Assembly: GCA_903928915.1 (NCBI GenBank)
Contig: CAIYSL010000098.1
Location: 99,179-163,178, forward strand
Reading direction: 5' to 3'
DNA: 64,000 nucleotides
Source: an uncultured Syntrophobacterales bacterium
Lineage (GTDB): Bacteria; Desulfobacterota; Syntrophia; Syntrophales; UBA5619
This document shows, one piece after another, positions 46,641 through 55,938 of the stretch; position 1 is the stretch's first letter, and each line of letters starts with the position of its first letter. The notes under the pieces are model-generated. The model worked only from the letters and a program-made list of their open reading frames with translations. It did no database searches and had not been told where the DNA came from. Made by a program: the position numbers and the translations under genes.

Positions 46641-47202
46641 TCAATTCTCCTGAAATGCTGAATACTGCGTGATATGCCACTTCGGCGGCAGCCATGTTCT
46701 GCTTCTGGTTCACCGGTACGCCCGTTGCAATGGCTTCCAGAAGGTTCGCAAGCTCGAGGTCACCGGAAATTCTGGCATAGGCGCCGAGAATGACGGTATT
46801 GATGATCGGTGCCGACTTCGATCCCAACCCATGCTGAAGTGCGATTTTCACGGCATCCACCCCGGCCACCCGAAAGGAGTCCTTAACGGGATTATGGTTT
46901 TCATTCTCCCTGCAGTTGAGCAAGATCAGGGCATCCGGCTTGGCACAACGTGTCACATCCACTTTACGAAGCAGCGTGAAATCAAGCACGATGACGACGG
47001 CGGGGTTCTTGATGTCTCCTCGCTCGGCAATGGGAGCGCTATCCAATCTGACAAAGGCGGAAACGGCAGCGCCCTTTCGCTCCATACCGAAGGAAGGAAA
47101 AGCCTGAACGTAGAGGCCTTGCTTAAAATAGGCATGTGCCAATATTTTTGATGCAACGACGGCTCCCTGCCCGCCTCTTCCATGAAACCGAATACCGACC
47201 AT
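46618..47202 (-). CDS. 2-Oxoacid:ferredoxin oxidoreductase gamma subunit
   Basis: This 194-residue gamma subunit is of PorG type: IRFHGRGGQGAVVASKILAH, VQAFPSFGMERKGAAVSAFV, LNCRENE, GSKSAPIINTVILGAYARIS, NQKQNMAAAEVAYHAV. It binds the CoA substrate side of the enzyme. It is the first structural gene after the IclR regulator, 35 bases downstream of it, so the regulator and the whole por set may be on one transcript. Confidence 0.93.
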   Translation of the reverse strand: MVGIRFHGRGGQGAVVASKILAHAYFKQGLYVQAFPSFGMERKGAAVSAFVRLDSAPIAERGDIKNPAVVIVLDFTLLRKVDVTRCAKPDALILLNCRENENHNPVKDSFRVAGVDAVKIALQHGLGSKSAPIINTVILGAYARISGDLELANLLEAIATGVPVNQKQNMAAAEVAYHAVFSISGELNADKNRH

Positions 47203-47237
47203 GTCCCTATTCCTCGCAGTTAAATGGTGTCCCGAAG

Positions 47238-48044
47238 CTATATCCCGCTCAATGAACTTGAGATTTTTGCAGCCGTTTCGGATACCAAGTTCGCGAACGT
47301 CTTGCTCGTCTCTGCGGTTACCCGATCCTTAGGCGCTGATATGCTGATGGCTGCAACGCATTCCCCCTTGGAGTTCAATATCGGTGCACCGACGCAGTAG
47401 ACCCCTACCAGGGCTTCTTCGTCATCGAATGCAACCTTCCTGACCCGAACTTTCTCTATTTCCTGAATCAGTTCATCGATATTCGCAATCGTGTTCTTGG
47501 TGTGCTTCTTGAAAGATGTATTCAGGCTGTAAATCTGCCGGATATCTTCATTGCTGAAGTAGGACAGCAATATCTTGCCGGTTGCGGCACAGTAACCCGG
47601 GAATCTCGCACCAGCCGTCGTTGAAATTCGAAGCAGCGCTTCCGATTCCAACCGGTAGATATAGCGGATTCCATTATGCTCCCACACGGCAGCGTTCACC
47701 GTCTCTCCACATATTTCGTATAGTTCCATCAGAAAGGGAGCCATGACTGTACGAAGAAATCTCTCTCGCTTGGAATCCATCCCGATTTCCAGTGTCCGTA
47801 CGCCAAGACCGTACATTCTTGTTCGACTATTCTGCTGAACGAATTTTCGCGCCACAAGAGTAGAGAGAACTCGATGGACCGTGCCTTTGACCATGCCGAG
47901 TTTCTGGCTGATTTCCGTGATAGAGAGATCACGGCCTTGGTCAATGACAAGCTCGAGAATTGAAAGTGCTTTATCGAGTGAGGTTACTCGGTATTTGTTT
48001 CCAGGATTCGATGGAGTCTCCGATTTTGATGGCACCTTATTCAC
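47238..48044 (-). CDS. IclR-family transcriptional regulator
   Basis: This 268-residue regulator has an N-terminal winged helix (SLDKALSILELVIDQGRDLS, ITEISQKLGMVKGTVHRVLS) and an IclR effector domain (CGETVNAAVWEHNGIRYIYR, RFPGYCAATGKILLSYFSNE, VAFDDEEALVGVYCVGAPIL). IclR proteins sense small acids and control catabolic operons. It starts with GTG, after GGGAGG, and is transcribed with the por genes. It is a likely local controller of the por/dehydratase/liv block. No certain operator was found upstream. Confidence 0.95.
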   Translation of the reverse strand: MNKVPSKSETPSNPGNKYRVTSLDKALSILELVIDQGRDLSITEISQKLGMVKGTVHRVLSTLVARKFVQQNSRTRMYGLGVRTLEIGMDSKRERFLRTVMAPFLMELYEICGETVNAAVWEHNGIRYIYRLESEALLRISTTAGARFPGYCAATGKILLSYFSNEDIRQIYSLNTSFKKHTKNTIANIDELIQEIEKVRVRKVAFDDEEALVGVYCVGAPILNSKGECVAAISISAPKDRVTAETSKTFANLVSETAAKISSSLSGI

Positions 48045-48244
48045 GGGAAGATCCTCCCTGTGGTGTAGCTCCGTATTGTGAGCCTTTATTAGGCATACGG
48101 GAAAATTAAATCAAGGAAAATATTCTGCATGTTTAATGCCAAGTTCTCATATACGGAACAATAGGTGGTTCACAGTGAGATCTTGCTTGATGCCTTTGCA
48201 GGCGCCCCGTTCTACCGGACACTTTGAATCTGGAAATAAGTATC

Positions 48245-48652
48245 GGAATGGGTGAAGGAATAAACCCGAAGCATGCTTCCCGGGGTCGCACGCATTCCAT
48301 CCCCCTCGGGCATGCCATGGCCTCGCTCGGCGCGGAAGGGTGGATCATGCTGACACAAGTGCGCAGCTGCCCGGTGCACTGCCGAACGTCGTCGCAGGCA
48401 TGCGTACCGGATTCGGCTCAGCCTGCGGCACTTGATCGCCGCTGAGACGATGGCAACCACTGTTGGGCTGAGGTATACGCGATTCTCTCTCGCGACTTCC
48501 GCCGCACAGTAGTCATCGTCTTCGGCATGATTGCGATCGATATCCTGCGGCTGTTGCTGGCGCCGCTGGAGCGCTCATACGAACGAGAGATGGGGAATGG
48601 CGGACCGCACACGCTTCCGCTGCCGATCGAATGGTCTGTCTGTGGGCGATAA
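48245..48652 (+). pseudogene. Decayed SsuC/TauC-type ABC transporter permease
   Basis: Pieces of a binding-protein-dependent permease appear in order but in changing frames. HAMASLGAEGWIML (frame 2) is followed by LPGALPNVVAGMRTGFGSAC (frame 1), LIAAETMATTVGL (frame 3), and ILSRDFRRTVVIVFGMIAID / ILRLLLAPLERS (frame 2). These correspond to the coupling-helix EAA loop and the last membrane segments of SsuC/TauC proteins. At least three frameshifts make it non-functional; the 5' half is missing. Confidence 0.55.
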
Positions 48653-48673
48653 GCGGTACGCACACAGGCTGTG

Positions 48674-48795
48674 GGCTCGATTGTACCGTTCATACCGATT
48701 GGCGCGAACTGGATCATCATCTCGGAATCAGATATGCTTCTGATATTGCCAAACATGCTGCGATGACACCGGTTATTTTACCATTGGGGTGTTGA
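48674..48795 (+). pseudogene. Possible creatininase-family gene fragment
   Basis: GSIVPFIPIGA (frame 2) followed after a shift by ELDHHLGIRYASDIAKHAAM and TPVILPLGC recalls the start of creatininase-family amidohydrolases (PIGATEQHGPHLP... then IA..AA..TPVLVLP). It directly follows the decayed permease and runs into the 3' end of the alcohol dehydrogenase gene. The similarity is short, so this is a tentative call. Confidence 0.35.
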
Positions 48796-49936
48796 ACAAG
48801 TTTGAGACCTCCGCATCGCTCGGTCTGCGGGGGTTCGCTTGCGTTGGAACTGCAGCCATCGCCTCCGCGACCATTCTTGGAAGTAGCTTGAATTTCACTC
48901 CTAATTCTCTGAAAGTCAACGCGAGTCCAACATCGGTAAATAAATCCCTGACCGCCTTGACCGACATCTTGGCAGCGCAACGGGTCGTCATGCCGCTGAC
49001 GTCCTCGCCCAACGCCGCTGCGATGGATGCGTATTTCTCCGGACAGGTAAGAATGTTGTATTCCATCACAACCGGGAGGTAGAGCGAGCATGCCGCTCCA
49101 TGGCTTAAATGATAGTGAGCGCCCACCGGATGGGCCATGGAGTGAACCAGACCGACTCCCGCATTGGAAAAAGCGAATCCTGCCAGATAGCACCCAAGCT
49201 GCATGTGCTCCGCCGCTTCCATGTCCGCTGGATTCCCCACAAACCTTCGCAGGTATCTTCCGATCAGCGTTATCGCAGAAAGGGCCAGCCCTTCGGTTAC
49301 TACCGTACTATTCTGCGACACATAACTCTCCACCGCATGGGTCAAAGCGTCTCCCCCCGTCTCCGCCGCCACCCGCGGGGGAAGAGAAACCAGAAGTTCA
49401 GGATCCAGGAAGGCGCACTTGGGAATTAGATGTGGCGCACCGCGCAGCACCATCTTCACCTTCTTAACGGGGTCCGTGATCACGGATACCCCGGTGACTT
49501 CAGATCCAGTACCTGCCGTCGTAGGAATTGCATAGATGGGCGCCACCGGACCGGGGACGGCTTTTCCGCGGCTGTATTCACTGATGTCTCCCCGATGCGA
49601 AACCATGAGACTGACGGATTTCGCGCCGTCGATTGAACTTCCTCCGCCGACCCCGATAACCATCGTACATCTGTTCTTCCGATAAACCGCTGCAGCTTTT
49701 TCGATAGCCCCGATGGGCGGATCGGGCTCGATTCCGTGAAAAATGTGATGGCGAATACCCGCGCCGTCCAACACTCCCGTGACCCTCTTCAGAATGCCAG
49801 ATTGGGAGATTCCCCTATCCGTGATGACAAGGGGAACCGCATCTGCCGGGATCTCATCTGCAAGCTGATTAACAGATCTGGGCCCGAAAACCAACTTGCC
49901 GGGATTATTCTGTATATAGACTCTCTGCAAATCCAT
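48773..49936 (-). CDS. Iron-containing (type III) alcohol dehydrogenase
   Basis: This 387-residue Fe-dependent alcohol dehydrogenase has the NAD site VIGVGGGSSIDGAKSVSLM, PTTAGTGSEVTGVSVITD, and the metal ligands in ETGGDALTHAVESY (Asp, His) and GLVHSMAHPVGAHYHLSHG (two His). Members oxidise or form 4-hydroxybutyrate, butanol, propanediol or similar. GGAGTACAGG precedes the ATG at 49936, so the upstream reading to 49978 is not used. It could act with the dehydratase and CoA-transferase in this window as a 4-hydroxybutyrate dehydrogenase (inference). It is divergent from the tct operon. Confidence 0.92.
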   Translation of the reverse strand: MDLQRVYIQNNPGKLVFGPRSVNQLADEIPADAVPLVITDRGISQSGILKRVTGVLDGAGIRHHIFHGIEPDPPIGAIEKAAAVYRKNRCTMVIGVGGGSSIDGAKSVSLMVSHRGDISEYSRGKAVPGPVAPIYAIPTTAGTGSEVTGVSVITDPVKKVKMVLRGAPHLIPKCAFLDPELLVSLPPRVAAETGGDALTHAVESYVSQNSTVVTEGLALSAITLIGRYLRRFVGNPADMEAAEHMQLGCYLAGFAFSNAGVGLVHSMAHPVGAHYHLSHGAACSLYLPVVMEYNILTCPEKYASIAAALGEDVSGMTTRCAAKMSVKAVRDLFTDVGLALTFRELGVKFKLLPRMVAEAMAAVPTQANPRRPSDAEVSNLFNTPMVK

Positions 49937-49994
49937 TCCCTGTACTCCTTCCTTTTGGGTTATGTGTAATACTATCACGTTGTCGATCTTAAAG

Positions 49995-50008
49995 AGAAGA
50001 TTTCTTCT
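49995..50008. promoter_or_regulatory. Palindrome in the adh-tctC divergent region
   Basis: AGAAGA-TT-TCTTCT is a perfect 14-bp palindrome, 59 bases upstream of the alcohol dehydrogenase start, in the 332-base region between the divergent adh and tctC genes. It could be a binding site for an IclR- or GntR-type regulator. I see no clear sigma-70 promoter beside it. The rest of 49937-50268 holds only GC runs (about 50090-50110). Confidence 0.4.
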
Positions 50009-50268
50009 GCTGGTGCCAAGAGTCTTTCAGGGGCGTGCTGCTGTTCATGCGCGAGCCAACCACCGCGCCTCCTCACCCCTGCGCTGTATATGCCCCCCCC
50101 CCGGCCGGGGCTAACTCGATCATTGACGGATTTCGGGAACCGTGCGAGAGTTCACCGCGTACGTTCAACAGCGGTGCTGCACTTTCGCAAAACCGGACGG
50201 TACGGGGGCAGCAAGCGTCAACCTGATGCTGGGGTAAACGGTTTTTACTACTGAGTGGAGGATTGACA

Positions 50269-51243
50269 ATGAGAACACATCTGCGGACAGCGCTGGTACT
50301 GGGGCTTTTGATTGCGGGGTTCCTCCTTCCCGCACCGGGGTTTGCCTGGCAACCCCAGCGACCCGTACAGTACATCGTCCCCTGGGCCGCCGGCGGCGGG
50401 AGCGACATCATCGCCCGCCAGGTGGTGGCCATCATCGACCTGGAAAAGCTCGCGCCGGTCCCCTTTGTCGTGGAAAACCGGGTAGGCGGAAACGCCATGG
50501 TCGCCCTGAACTACACCATGGGGAAGAAGGGCGACCCCCACGTCCTGATGTTCGCCACCTTCACCAACCTGGCGGTCCCGCTGATGGAAAAGCTCCCCAA
50601 CAGCCTCAAGGACGTCACCCCCATCGCCCGCTTCCTGCTGGACGAACAGATGATCTGGGTCCCCTGGAATTCGCCCTACAAGTCGCTCAAGGACATGGTC
50701 GAGGCGGCCAGGAAGGCCCCCAATTCGATCAAGATCTCCGGGGCGTCGATCGGGAGCGAGGACCACTTCGTCGATGCGCTGTTCCAGTCCGTGGCCGGGG
50801 TGAAGCTGAACTACATCGCCTTTCGGGGCGGAGCCGACGCCGTGCTGGCCATCCTCGGCGGCCACGTGGACGCGGCCTGGCTGAACCCCTCCGAAGCGGT
50901 GGACCATTACGCCGTCAAGAAGCTCCGGCCGCTGGGCGTGGCCAGCCAGGCCCGCCTGAAGACCGGGATGACCGACGTGCCCACCTTCAAGGAACAGGGG
51001 TTCGACGTGGTGTTCGACAGCCACTTCCGCGGCGTCACCGGCGCCCCGGGCATGCCGGCCGAGGCGGCGGCCTACTACGTGGACCTGATGAAGCGCGTCA
51101 CCCAGACGGCGAGATGGGACAAGTACATCAAGGACACCATGGTGAGCGCCGCGTTCATGGGGGGCAAGGAGTTCGGGGAGTATCTGCGCAACAGCGAGAA
51201 CCTCGTTCGCAGGCTGATGGCCCTGCCCGGGGTGATGAAGTAG
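50269..51243 (+). CDS. tctC: TctC/Bug-family tripartite carboxylate binding protein
   Basis: This 324-residue periplasmic binding protein of the tripartite tricarboxylate transporter family has the signal LVLGLLIAGFLLPAPGFAW and then PVQYIVPWAAGGGSDIIARQ, the Bug-family ligand loop. KLNYIAFRGGADAVLAILGG and LGVASQARLKTGMTDVPTFK follow. The ATG at 50269 has GAGG upstream. Bug proteins bind citrate-like or aromatic carboxylates. It heads a tctC-B-A operon. Confidence 0.95.
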   Translation: MRTHLRTALVLGLLIAGFLLPAPGFAWQPQRPVQYIVPWAAGGGSDIIARQVVAIIDLEKLAPVPFVVENRVGGNAMVALNYTMGKKGDPHVLMFATFTNLAVPLMEKLPNSLKDVTPIARFLLDEQMIWVPWNSPYKSLKDMVEAARKAPNSIKISGASIGSEDHFVDALFQSVAGVKLNYIAFRGGADAVLAILGGHVDAAWLNPSEAVDHYAVKKLRPLGVASQARLKTGMTDVPTFKEQGFDVVFDSHFRGVTGAPGMPAEAAAYYVDLMKRVTQTARWDKYIKDTMVSAAFMGGKEFGEYLRNSENLVRRLMALPGVMK

Positions 51244-51276
51244 GAGCGGCCTGCCCGGCATTTCCGGAGATGCGGC

Positions 51277-51747
51277 ATGCGTAGGAAAGACCTGATCAGC
51301 GCGCTCGTCCTGTTGGCCGGGGCGGTCGGCGTGGGAATCGAGGCGTGGCGGCTGGGCCTCTGGTCGGGGCCCGGCATCCCCGGCCCCGGGTTCCTGCCGC
51401 TTCTGCTGGCAATCGGCTTGGCGGTCGGAGCGGGCGGGATCCTTGTGGAGGCCGCCCTGGCCGGGGCGGACAACGCCGCGGGCGGCGGTGCAGGATGGTT
51501 CAGCGACCGGGCGGCGATCACACGCCTGGCGGTCCTCTTAGCCTGCATCGTGGCCCTCGTGGCGGCGGTGGAGCCGCTGGGGATGCTCCCGGCCGTGGGC
51601 CTGTTCCTGCTGGTGTTCCTGTCCCTGTACCTGCGCGGCCGATGGCCCGCCATCCTGCTGATCTCCGGTCTGACCCCCGTCTGCCTGCACCTGATCTTCG
51701 AGCGGTGGCTGAAGTTCACCCTGCCGCGCGGCTTTTGGGGGTTCTGA
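51277..51747 (+). CDS. tctB: TctB small membrane subunit
   Basis: This 156-residue protein has four membrane segments (SALVLLAGAVGVGIEAW, LPLLLAIGLAVGAGGIL, RLAVLLACIVALVAAVEPLG, MLPAVGLFLLVFLSLYL) and the TctB-type start GPGIPGPGFLPLLLA. It is the small, poorly conserved membrane partner of TctA. Its stop overlaps the TctA start (TGATG). Confidence 0.9.
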   Translation: MRRKDLISALVLLAGAVGVGIEAWRLGLWSGPGIPGPGFLPLLLAIGLAVGAGGILVEAALAGADNAAGGGAGWFSDRAAITRLAVLLACIVALVAAVEPLGMLPAVGLFLLVFLSLYLRGRWPAILLISGLTPVCLHLIFERWLKFTLPRGFWGF

Positions 51748-53261
51748 TGGAAACCTTCGAAATGCTGATGCGGGGCTTCAGCATCGCCCTGACGCCGACC
51801 AACCTCTTCTTCGGGGCGATCGGCTGCATCTTCGGCACCTTTGTCGGGGCGATGCCGGGGATAGGCGCCCCGACCGGGATCGCGGTCCTGCTGCCGCTCA
51901 CCTTCGGGATGAACCCCACCAGCGGGATCATCATGCTGGCCGGGATCTACTACGGCTCCATGTACGGGGGAACGATCACCTCGGTCCTGGTGAACGTGCC
52001 GGGCGAGTCGGCCTCGGTGATGACGGCGCTGGAGGGGCACAAGATGGCCCTCCGGGGCCGCGCCGGCGCGGCGCTTACCGTGTCGTCGGTGGGCTCCTTC
52101 ATCGCCGGGACGATCGGCGTGGTGGGCCTGATGCTCCTGGCAGAGCCGGTCGCCGGCTTCGGCCTTAGGTTCGGGCCGGCCGAGCAGTTCGCCCTGTTCC
52201 TGTTCGCCTTCACCAGCCTCGTGGGGTTCTCCTCCGACTCCCGCTCCAAGACCCTCGTCGCCATCGCCGCGGGCCTGCTGATCGCGACCATCGGCAACGA
52301 CCCCCTCTCCGGCCGCACGCGCTTCACCTTCGGCAGCCTCGACCTGATGGGCGGGATCGACTTCGTTACCGTGGCCGTGGGGATCTTCGGGATCGGTGAG
52401 GTCCTGATCGCCTTCGAGCAGAACTACAAGATGGAGTTCGTGGAATCGCGCCTGGGGCTCCGCAACATCTTCCCCACGGCACAGGAGTGGGCCGCTTCTG
52501 CCTGGCCGATCTGCCGCGGCACAGTCCTGGGGTTTCTGGTGGGCATCCTGCCGGCAGCCGGGGCCACGGTCGCCGCGTTCATGTCCTACGGCGTGGAAAA
52601 GCAGCTCTCGCGCACGCCCGAACAGTTCGGCAACGGGGCGATCGAGGGGGTGGCGGGACCCGAGGCGGCCAACAACTCGGCGACCGCGGGGGCCATGGTG
52701 CCGCTTCTGACCCTGGGCATCCCCGGCTCCGCCTCCACGGCGGTGATGCTCGGAGCCTTCATGATCTGGGGGCTCCGGCCCGGGCCGCTGCTGTTCTCGA
52801 AAAACCCCGATTTCGTCTGGGGGCTGATCGCCAGCATGTATGTGGGTAACGTCCTTCTCCTGATCCTGAACGTGGGGTTCATCCCCGCCTTCGTGCGGAT
52901 GCTCCGCATCCCCTTCTCGGTCCTGATGGCCCTGGTGGTGGTCTTCTGCGTGCTGGGCTCCTACACCCTGGGCGGGAGCGTCTTCGACATCTGGGTGATG
53001 GCGGCCTTCGGGGTGCTCGGCTACCTGATGCGGAAGCTGGACTTCCCCCAGGCCCCGCTCGTGTTCGCCGTGGTCCTGGGGCCGCTGGTGGAGGTGACCT
53101 TCCGCCAGGCCCTCACCATGTCGCAGGGCTCGGCCGCGATCTTCGTGGCGAGCCCGATCGCCGTGACCCTGGTGGCGGCCGCCGGTTTGGTCCTCGTCGG
53201 CCCGCTCGTCTGGTCGCTCCGGCGGAGGGCCGGGGCCGCGGGAACGGCGGGCGGCACGTAG
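51747..53261 (+). CDS. tctA: TctA large membrane subunit
   Basis: This 504-residue permease of the tripartite tricarboxylate transporter has the TctA signatures GTFVGAMPGIGAPTGIAVLL, YYGSMYGGTITSVLVNVPGE, GILPAAGATVAAFMSYGVEK and VAGPEAANNSATAGAMVPLL, then TLGIPGSASTAVMLGAFMI. The start overlaps the tctB stop by one base; the open frame runs upstream to 51345 only because the GC-rich tctB gene lacks stops in this frame. Uptake is driven by an ion gradient. Confidence 0.96.
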   Translation: METFEMLMRGFSIALTPTNLFFGAIGCIFGTFVGAMPGIGAPTGIAVLLPLTFGMNPTSGIIMLAGIYYGSMYGGTITSVLVNVPGESASVMTALEGHKMALRGRAGAALTVSSVGSFIAGTIGVVGLMLLAEPVAGFGLRFGPAEQFALFLFAFTSLVGFSSDSRSKTLVAIAAGLLIATIGNDPLSGRTRFTFGSLDLMGGIDFVTVAVGIFGIGEVLIAFEQNYKMEFVESRLGLRNIFPTAQEWAASAWPICRGTVLGFLVGILPAAGATVAAFMSYGVEKQLSRTPEQFGNGAIEGVAGPEAANNSATAGAMVPLLTLGIPGSASTAVMLGAFMIWGLRPGPLLFSKNPDFVWGLIASMYVGNVLLLILNVGFIPAFVRMLRIPFSVLMALVVVFCVLGSYTLGGSVFDIWVMAAFGVLGYLMRKLDFPQAPLVFAVVLGPLVEVTFRQALTMSQGSAAIFVASPIAVTLVAAAGLVLVGPLVWSLRRRAGAAGTAGGT

Positions 53262-53322
53262 GCGGGACAGCACACATGAGTACCGCGGAAATAACGATTC
53301 ATACGATCGATACGGAGGATTC

Positions 53323-55206
53323 ATGCAGCCATTGGGAAATCGGACACTGAGGGTCGGCCTTGCCGGGGCCGGCAGCATCTCCTTCAACCACCTTGTCGCC
53401 TGGAGGACCGTGCCCGACCTCGAGGTCGTGGCAGTTGCCAACCCGACGATCCAGAAGGCCAAGGACCGCGCCGCCGAGTTCGGGATCCCCGCCTTCTACG
53501 CAAGCGTCGCCGAGATGCTGGACAAGCACGACCTGGACATCATCGACATCGCCTCCTCCCGGAGCAGCCACCCCGAGAACATCCGGATGGCCGCCGCCAA
53601 GGGCGTCCACATCTTCTGCCAGAAGCCCCTGGCCGACACGCTCGCCGAGTCGGAGAAGCTGGTCGCCGAGGTGGAAGGGGGCGTGCGGATGATGGTGAAC
53701 GACAACCGCCGCTTCAGGTCCGACTTCCGGCAGATCCGCGCCTGGATCCAGGCGGGCAAGGTCGGGGAGATCCGCCAGGTGGCCATGACCATGTACCGCT
53801 CCGGGTATCTTCCCGGGCCGGACGGGCAGCGGCCGGCGATCGTGAAATTCCCGGCCATGGCCAAGGAACGGCGCCTGCTGATCGCCGAGACCCTGATCCA
53901 TCAGCTCGACGTCCTGCGCTCGCTGGTCGGGGACATGGCCGTGGTCGCCTGCCGGGCGAACCAGACCGAAGACGGACTCCTGGGCGAGACAATGGCGACG
54001 ATCCTGCTGGACACGGAAGCGGGGGCGCCGGTGGTCCTGGTGGGCAGCTTCGTGGCCCCGGGGTTCGGGGTCGCCGTGTCCGACCGCCTGGAGCTGATCG
54101 GGAGCAGGGCGAGCGTCATCCTCGACAAGGAGACCCTGACCCTGATGGGCCCCGAGCCCCAGAGTCTGACCTACGACTCCAAGAAGGAGTACCAGCACTG
54201 CTTCGACGCGGCCCAGCAGCATTTCGTGGCCTGCCTCCGCTCGGGCGCCCCCTTCGAGAGCACCCCGCAGGACAACCTGAAGACCCTCCGTCTGGTGGAG
54301 GACGCCTACGACCGGGCGGCAGAGGCCCCCCATCCCCTCGTGGTGCCGGTGGCAAATTCCGGCGGCAGGACCCTGCCGAACCTGAAAGCGCCGGCCAAGG
54401 CCTGCGACTGCCACATCCACGTCTTCGACCGCCGTTTCCCGCCGCCCGGTCCTGCCAAGCGGCTCGTGACCGATGCCAGCGCCGCGGAGTACCGGCTCTT
54501 CCAGAAGCGGATCGGCACGGGCAGGGTCGTCATCGTGACCCCCAGCGCCTACGGCACCGCCAACGACGTCACCCTCGACGGCATCGCCCAGTTCGGCCAG
54601 GAAAACGCCCGCGGGGTCGCGGTCGTCACCCCCGAGATCACCGAGGCGGAGCTGAGAAGAATGGCCGATGCAGGCATCCGGGGGATCCGCTTCACCCTCT
54701 TCGACCCCTCCACGGCGGTGACCGGGTTCGACATGATCGAGCCCCTGGCCCGGCGTGTCAACGACCTGGGCTGGCACGTCCAGCTCCATCTGATGGCCGA
54801 CCAGATCGTGGAGCACGAGGCGCTCCTGATGCGCATCCCCACACCGATCGTGTTCGACCATCTGGGCCGCCTGCCCCAGCCGCAGGGCATCGCGCACCCC
54901 GCCTTCGGGATCATCCGCAGGCTGCTCGACCGCGGAAAGACCTGGGTCAAGCTGTCGAGCATCTACCAGGACAGCAAGGCCGGCCCGCCGACCTACGCGG
55001 ACCAGGGAGACGTCGCCCGCGCCTTCCTGAAGGCCGCGCCGGAGCGGATGGTCTGGGGGAGCGACTGGCCGCACCCGACGGAGAAGGGCGAAAAGCCCGA
55101 CGACGCTCTGCTGTTCGACCTGACCGCGGTCTGGGCGCCGGACGAGCGGCTCCGGCAGCGGCTGCTGGTGGACAACCCGGCGGCCCTGTACGGGTTTCCG
55201 CGGTAA
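53323..55206 (+). CDS. Gfo/Idh/MocA dehydrogenase fused to LigI-type lactonase
   Basis: This 627-residue bifunctional protein has an N-terminal Gfo/Idh/MocA oxidoreductase (~1-345: RVGLAGAGSISFNHL nucleotide motif, IFCQKPLADT). The C-terminus is an amidohydrolase-2 domain (~362-627: ACDCHIHVFD with metal-binding H-x-H, IRFTLFDPS, HLMADQIVEHEALL, VFDHLGRLPQP, WVKLSSIYQD, MVWGSDWPHP). The latter resembles 2-pyrone-4,6-dicarboxylate hydrolase and sugar lactonases. LigC and LigI catalyse exactly these two kinds of successive steps in protocatechuate 4,5-cleavage, so the fusion probably oxidises an aldehyde/hemiacetal to a lactone and opens it. A sugar substrate is equally possible. Placed right after tctCBA, it likely handles the imported compound. 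Confidence 0.87.
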   Translation: MQPLGNRTLRVGLAGAGSISFNHLVAWRTVPDLEVVAVANPTIQKAKDRAAEFGIPAFYASVAEMLDKHDLDIIDIASSRSSHPENIRMAAAKGVHIFCQKPLADTLAESEKLVAEVEGGVRMMVNDNRRFRSDFRQIRAWIQAGKVGEIRQVAMTMYRSGYLPGPDGQRPAIVKFPAMAKERRLLIAETLIHQLDVLRSLVGDMAVVACRANQTEDGLLGETMATILLDTEAGAPVVLVGSFVAPGFGVAVSDRLELIGSRASVILDKETLTLMGPEPQSLTYDSKKEYQHCFDAAQQHFVACLRSGAPFESTPQDNLKTLRLVEDAYDRAAEAPHPLVVPVANSGGRTLPNLKAPAKACDCHIHVFDRRFPPPGPAKRLVTDASAAEYRLFQKRIGTGRVVIVTPSAYGTANDVTLDGIAQFGQENARGVAVVTPEITEAELRRMADAGIRGIRFTLFDPSTAVTGFDMIEPLARRVNDLGWHVQLHLMADQIVEHEALLMRIPTPIVFDHLGRLPQPQGIAHPAFGIIRRLLDRGKTWVKLSSIYQDSKAGPPTYADQGDVARAFLKAAPERMVWGSDWPHPTEKGEKPDDALLFDLTAVWAPDERLRQRLLVDNPAALYGFPR

Positions 55207-55297
55207 GCGCCGACAACGCCTCGCGGAGGCCAATTTTGACTGAGGATATGGGTCTTACCCCAATGCCCGGGGACAACGATACGAAAGGAGCAATGAA

Positions 55298-55717
55298 ATG
55301 AAGAACCTGCTATGCGCCTTCGCCACCCTCTTCCTGTTGCTGGCCCAGTGTTACTCCGTTACGGCCGGTGAAACAGCCAAGCAGAAGCAGCCGAGCTCCC
55401 AGAGGATTCACCAAGCCACGCAAGAGGACAGGCAGAAACAGACTAAGGAGAATGTGAAGAAGCAGACACCAGCGGATAAGGGCGTAGAGCGGGATACTCT
55501 CCACGCCATGACGGGCACGAAGAAGCCAAAAGACCAAAAGCAAGACACGCAGCCCCAACAGAAAAAGAAAGAGCCCAAGCTCACCGAGAAAGAAAAGAAA
55601 CAATTGAAGGAGCTGGAGAAGAAGATGAAAGACCAGAAGGCGCAAAACGAGATGGTGGGCAACATCCAGAAGAGTACTCATGACTCTCAGAAGAGTGTGA
55701 CGCGCAATATTCGTTAG
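55298..55717 (+). CDS. Small secreted lysine/glutamine-rich protein
   Basis: This 139-residue protein has a signal peptide (LLCAFATLFLLLAQCYSVTA) and a highly charged low-complexity mature part rich in K, Q, E and T (KKPKDQKQDTQPQQKKKEP, LTEKEKKQLKELEKKMKDQK), probably a coiled coil or disordered. AAAGGAG lies before the ATG. Its A-rich codons differ strongly from the GC-rich genes on both sides, which suggests a separate origin. I recognise no family. Confidence 0.6.
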   Translation: MKNLLCAFATLFLLLAQCYSVTAGETAKQKQPSSQRIHQATQEDRQKQTKENVKKQTPADKGVERDTLHAMTGTKKPKDQKQDTQPQQKKKEPKLTEKEKKQLKELEKKMKDQKAQNEMVGNIQKSTHDSQKSVTRNIR

Positions 55718-55938
55718 AGTCCCGGGGACATTCTCACTGCAGGCACCGAAAGGTACCTAACAATGCAGCATGTTAGCCCGGCAGACGATGGAAAGCCAGA
55801 GGCACTCTGACCTATCACCCGAAAGGGTGGCTCAGATACGATCAAATTCGCTTGACACGCAAGTGCATCCCTTCGTAAGCTCCCGACCCGAAATGGCAAA
55901 TGCCTTTGTCGGTCAAACGCACGAGAGGGTGCATGGTA

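Noticed and set aside
51345-51746. Upstream extension of the TctA frame
   Set aside because: It overlaps tctB entirely; TctA homology and the TGATG coupling begin at 51747.
50248-55233. Very long - strand frames opposite tctCBA and the fusion gene (e.g. 51075-53462, 53299-55233)
   Set aside because: They are antisense shadows in GC-rich DNA without any domain.
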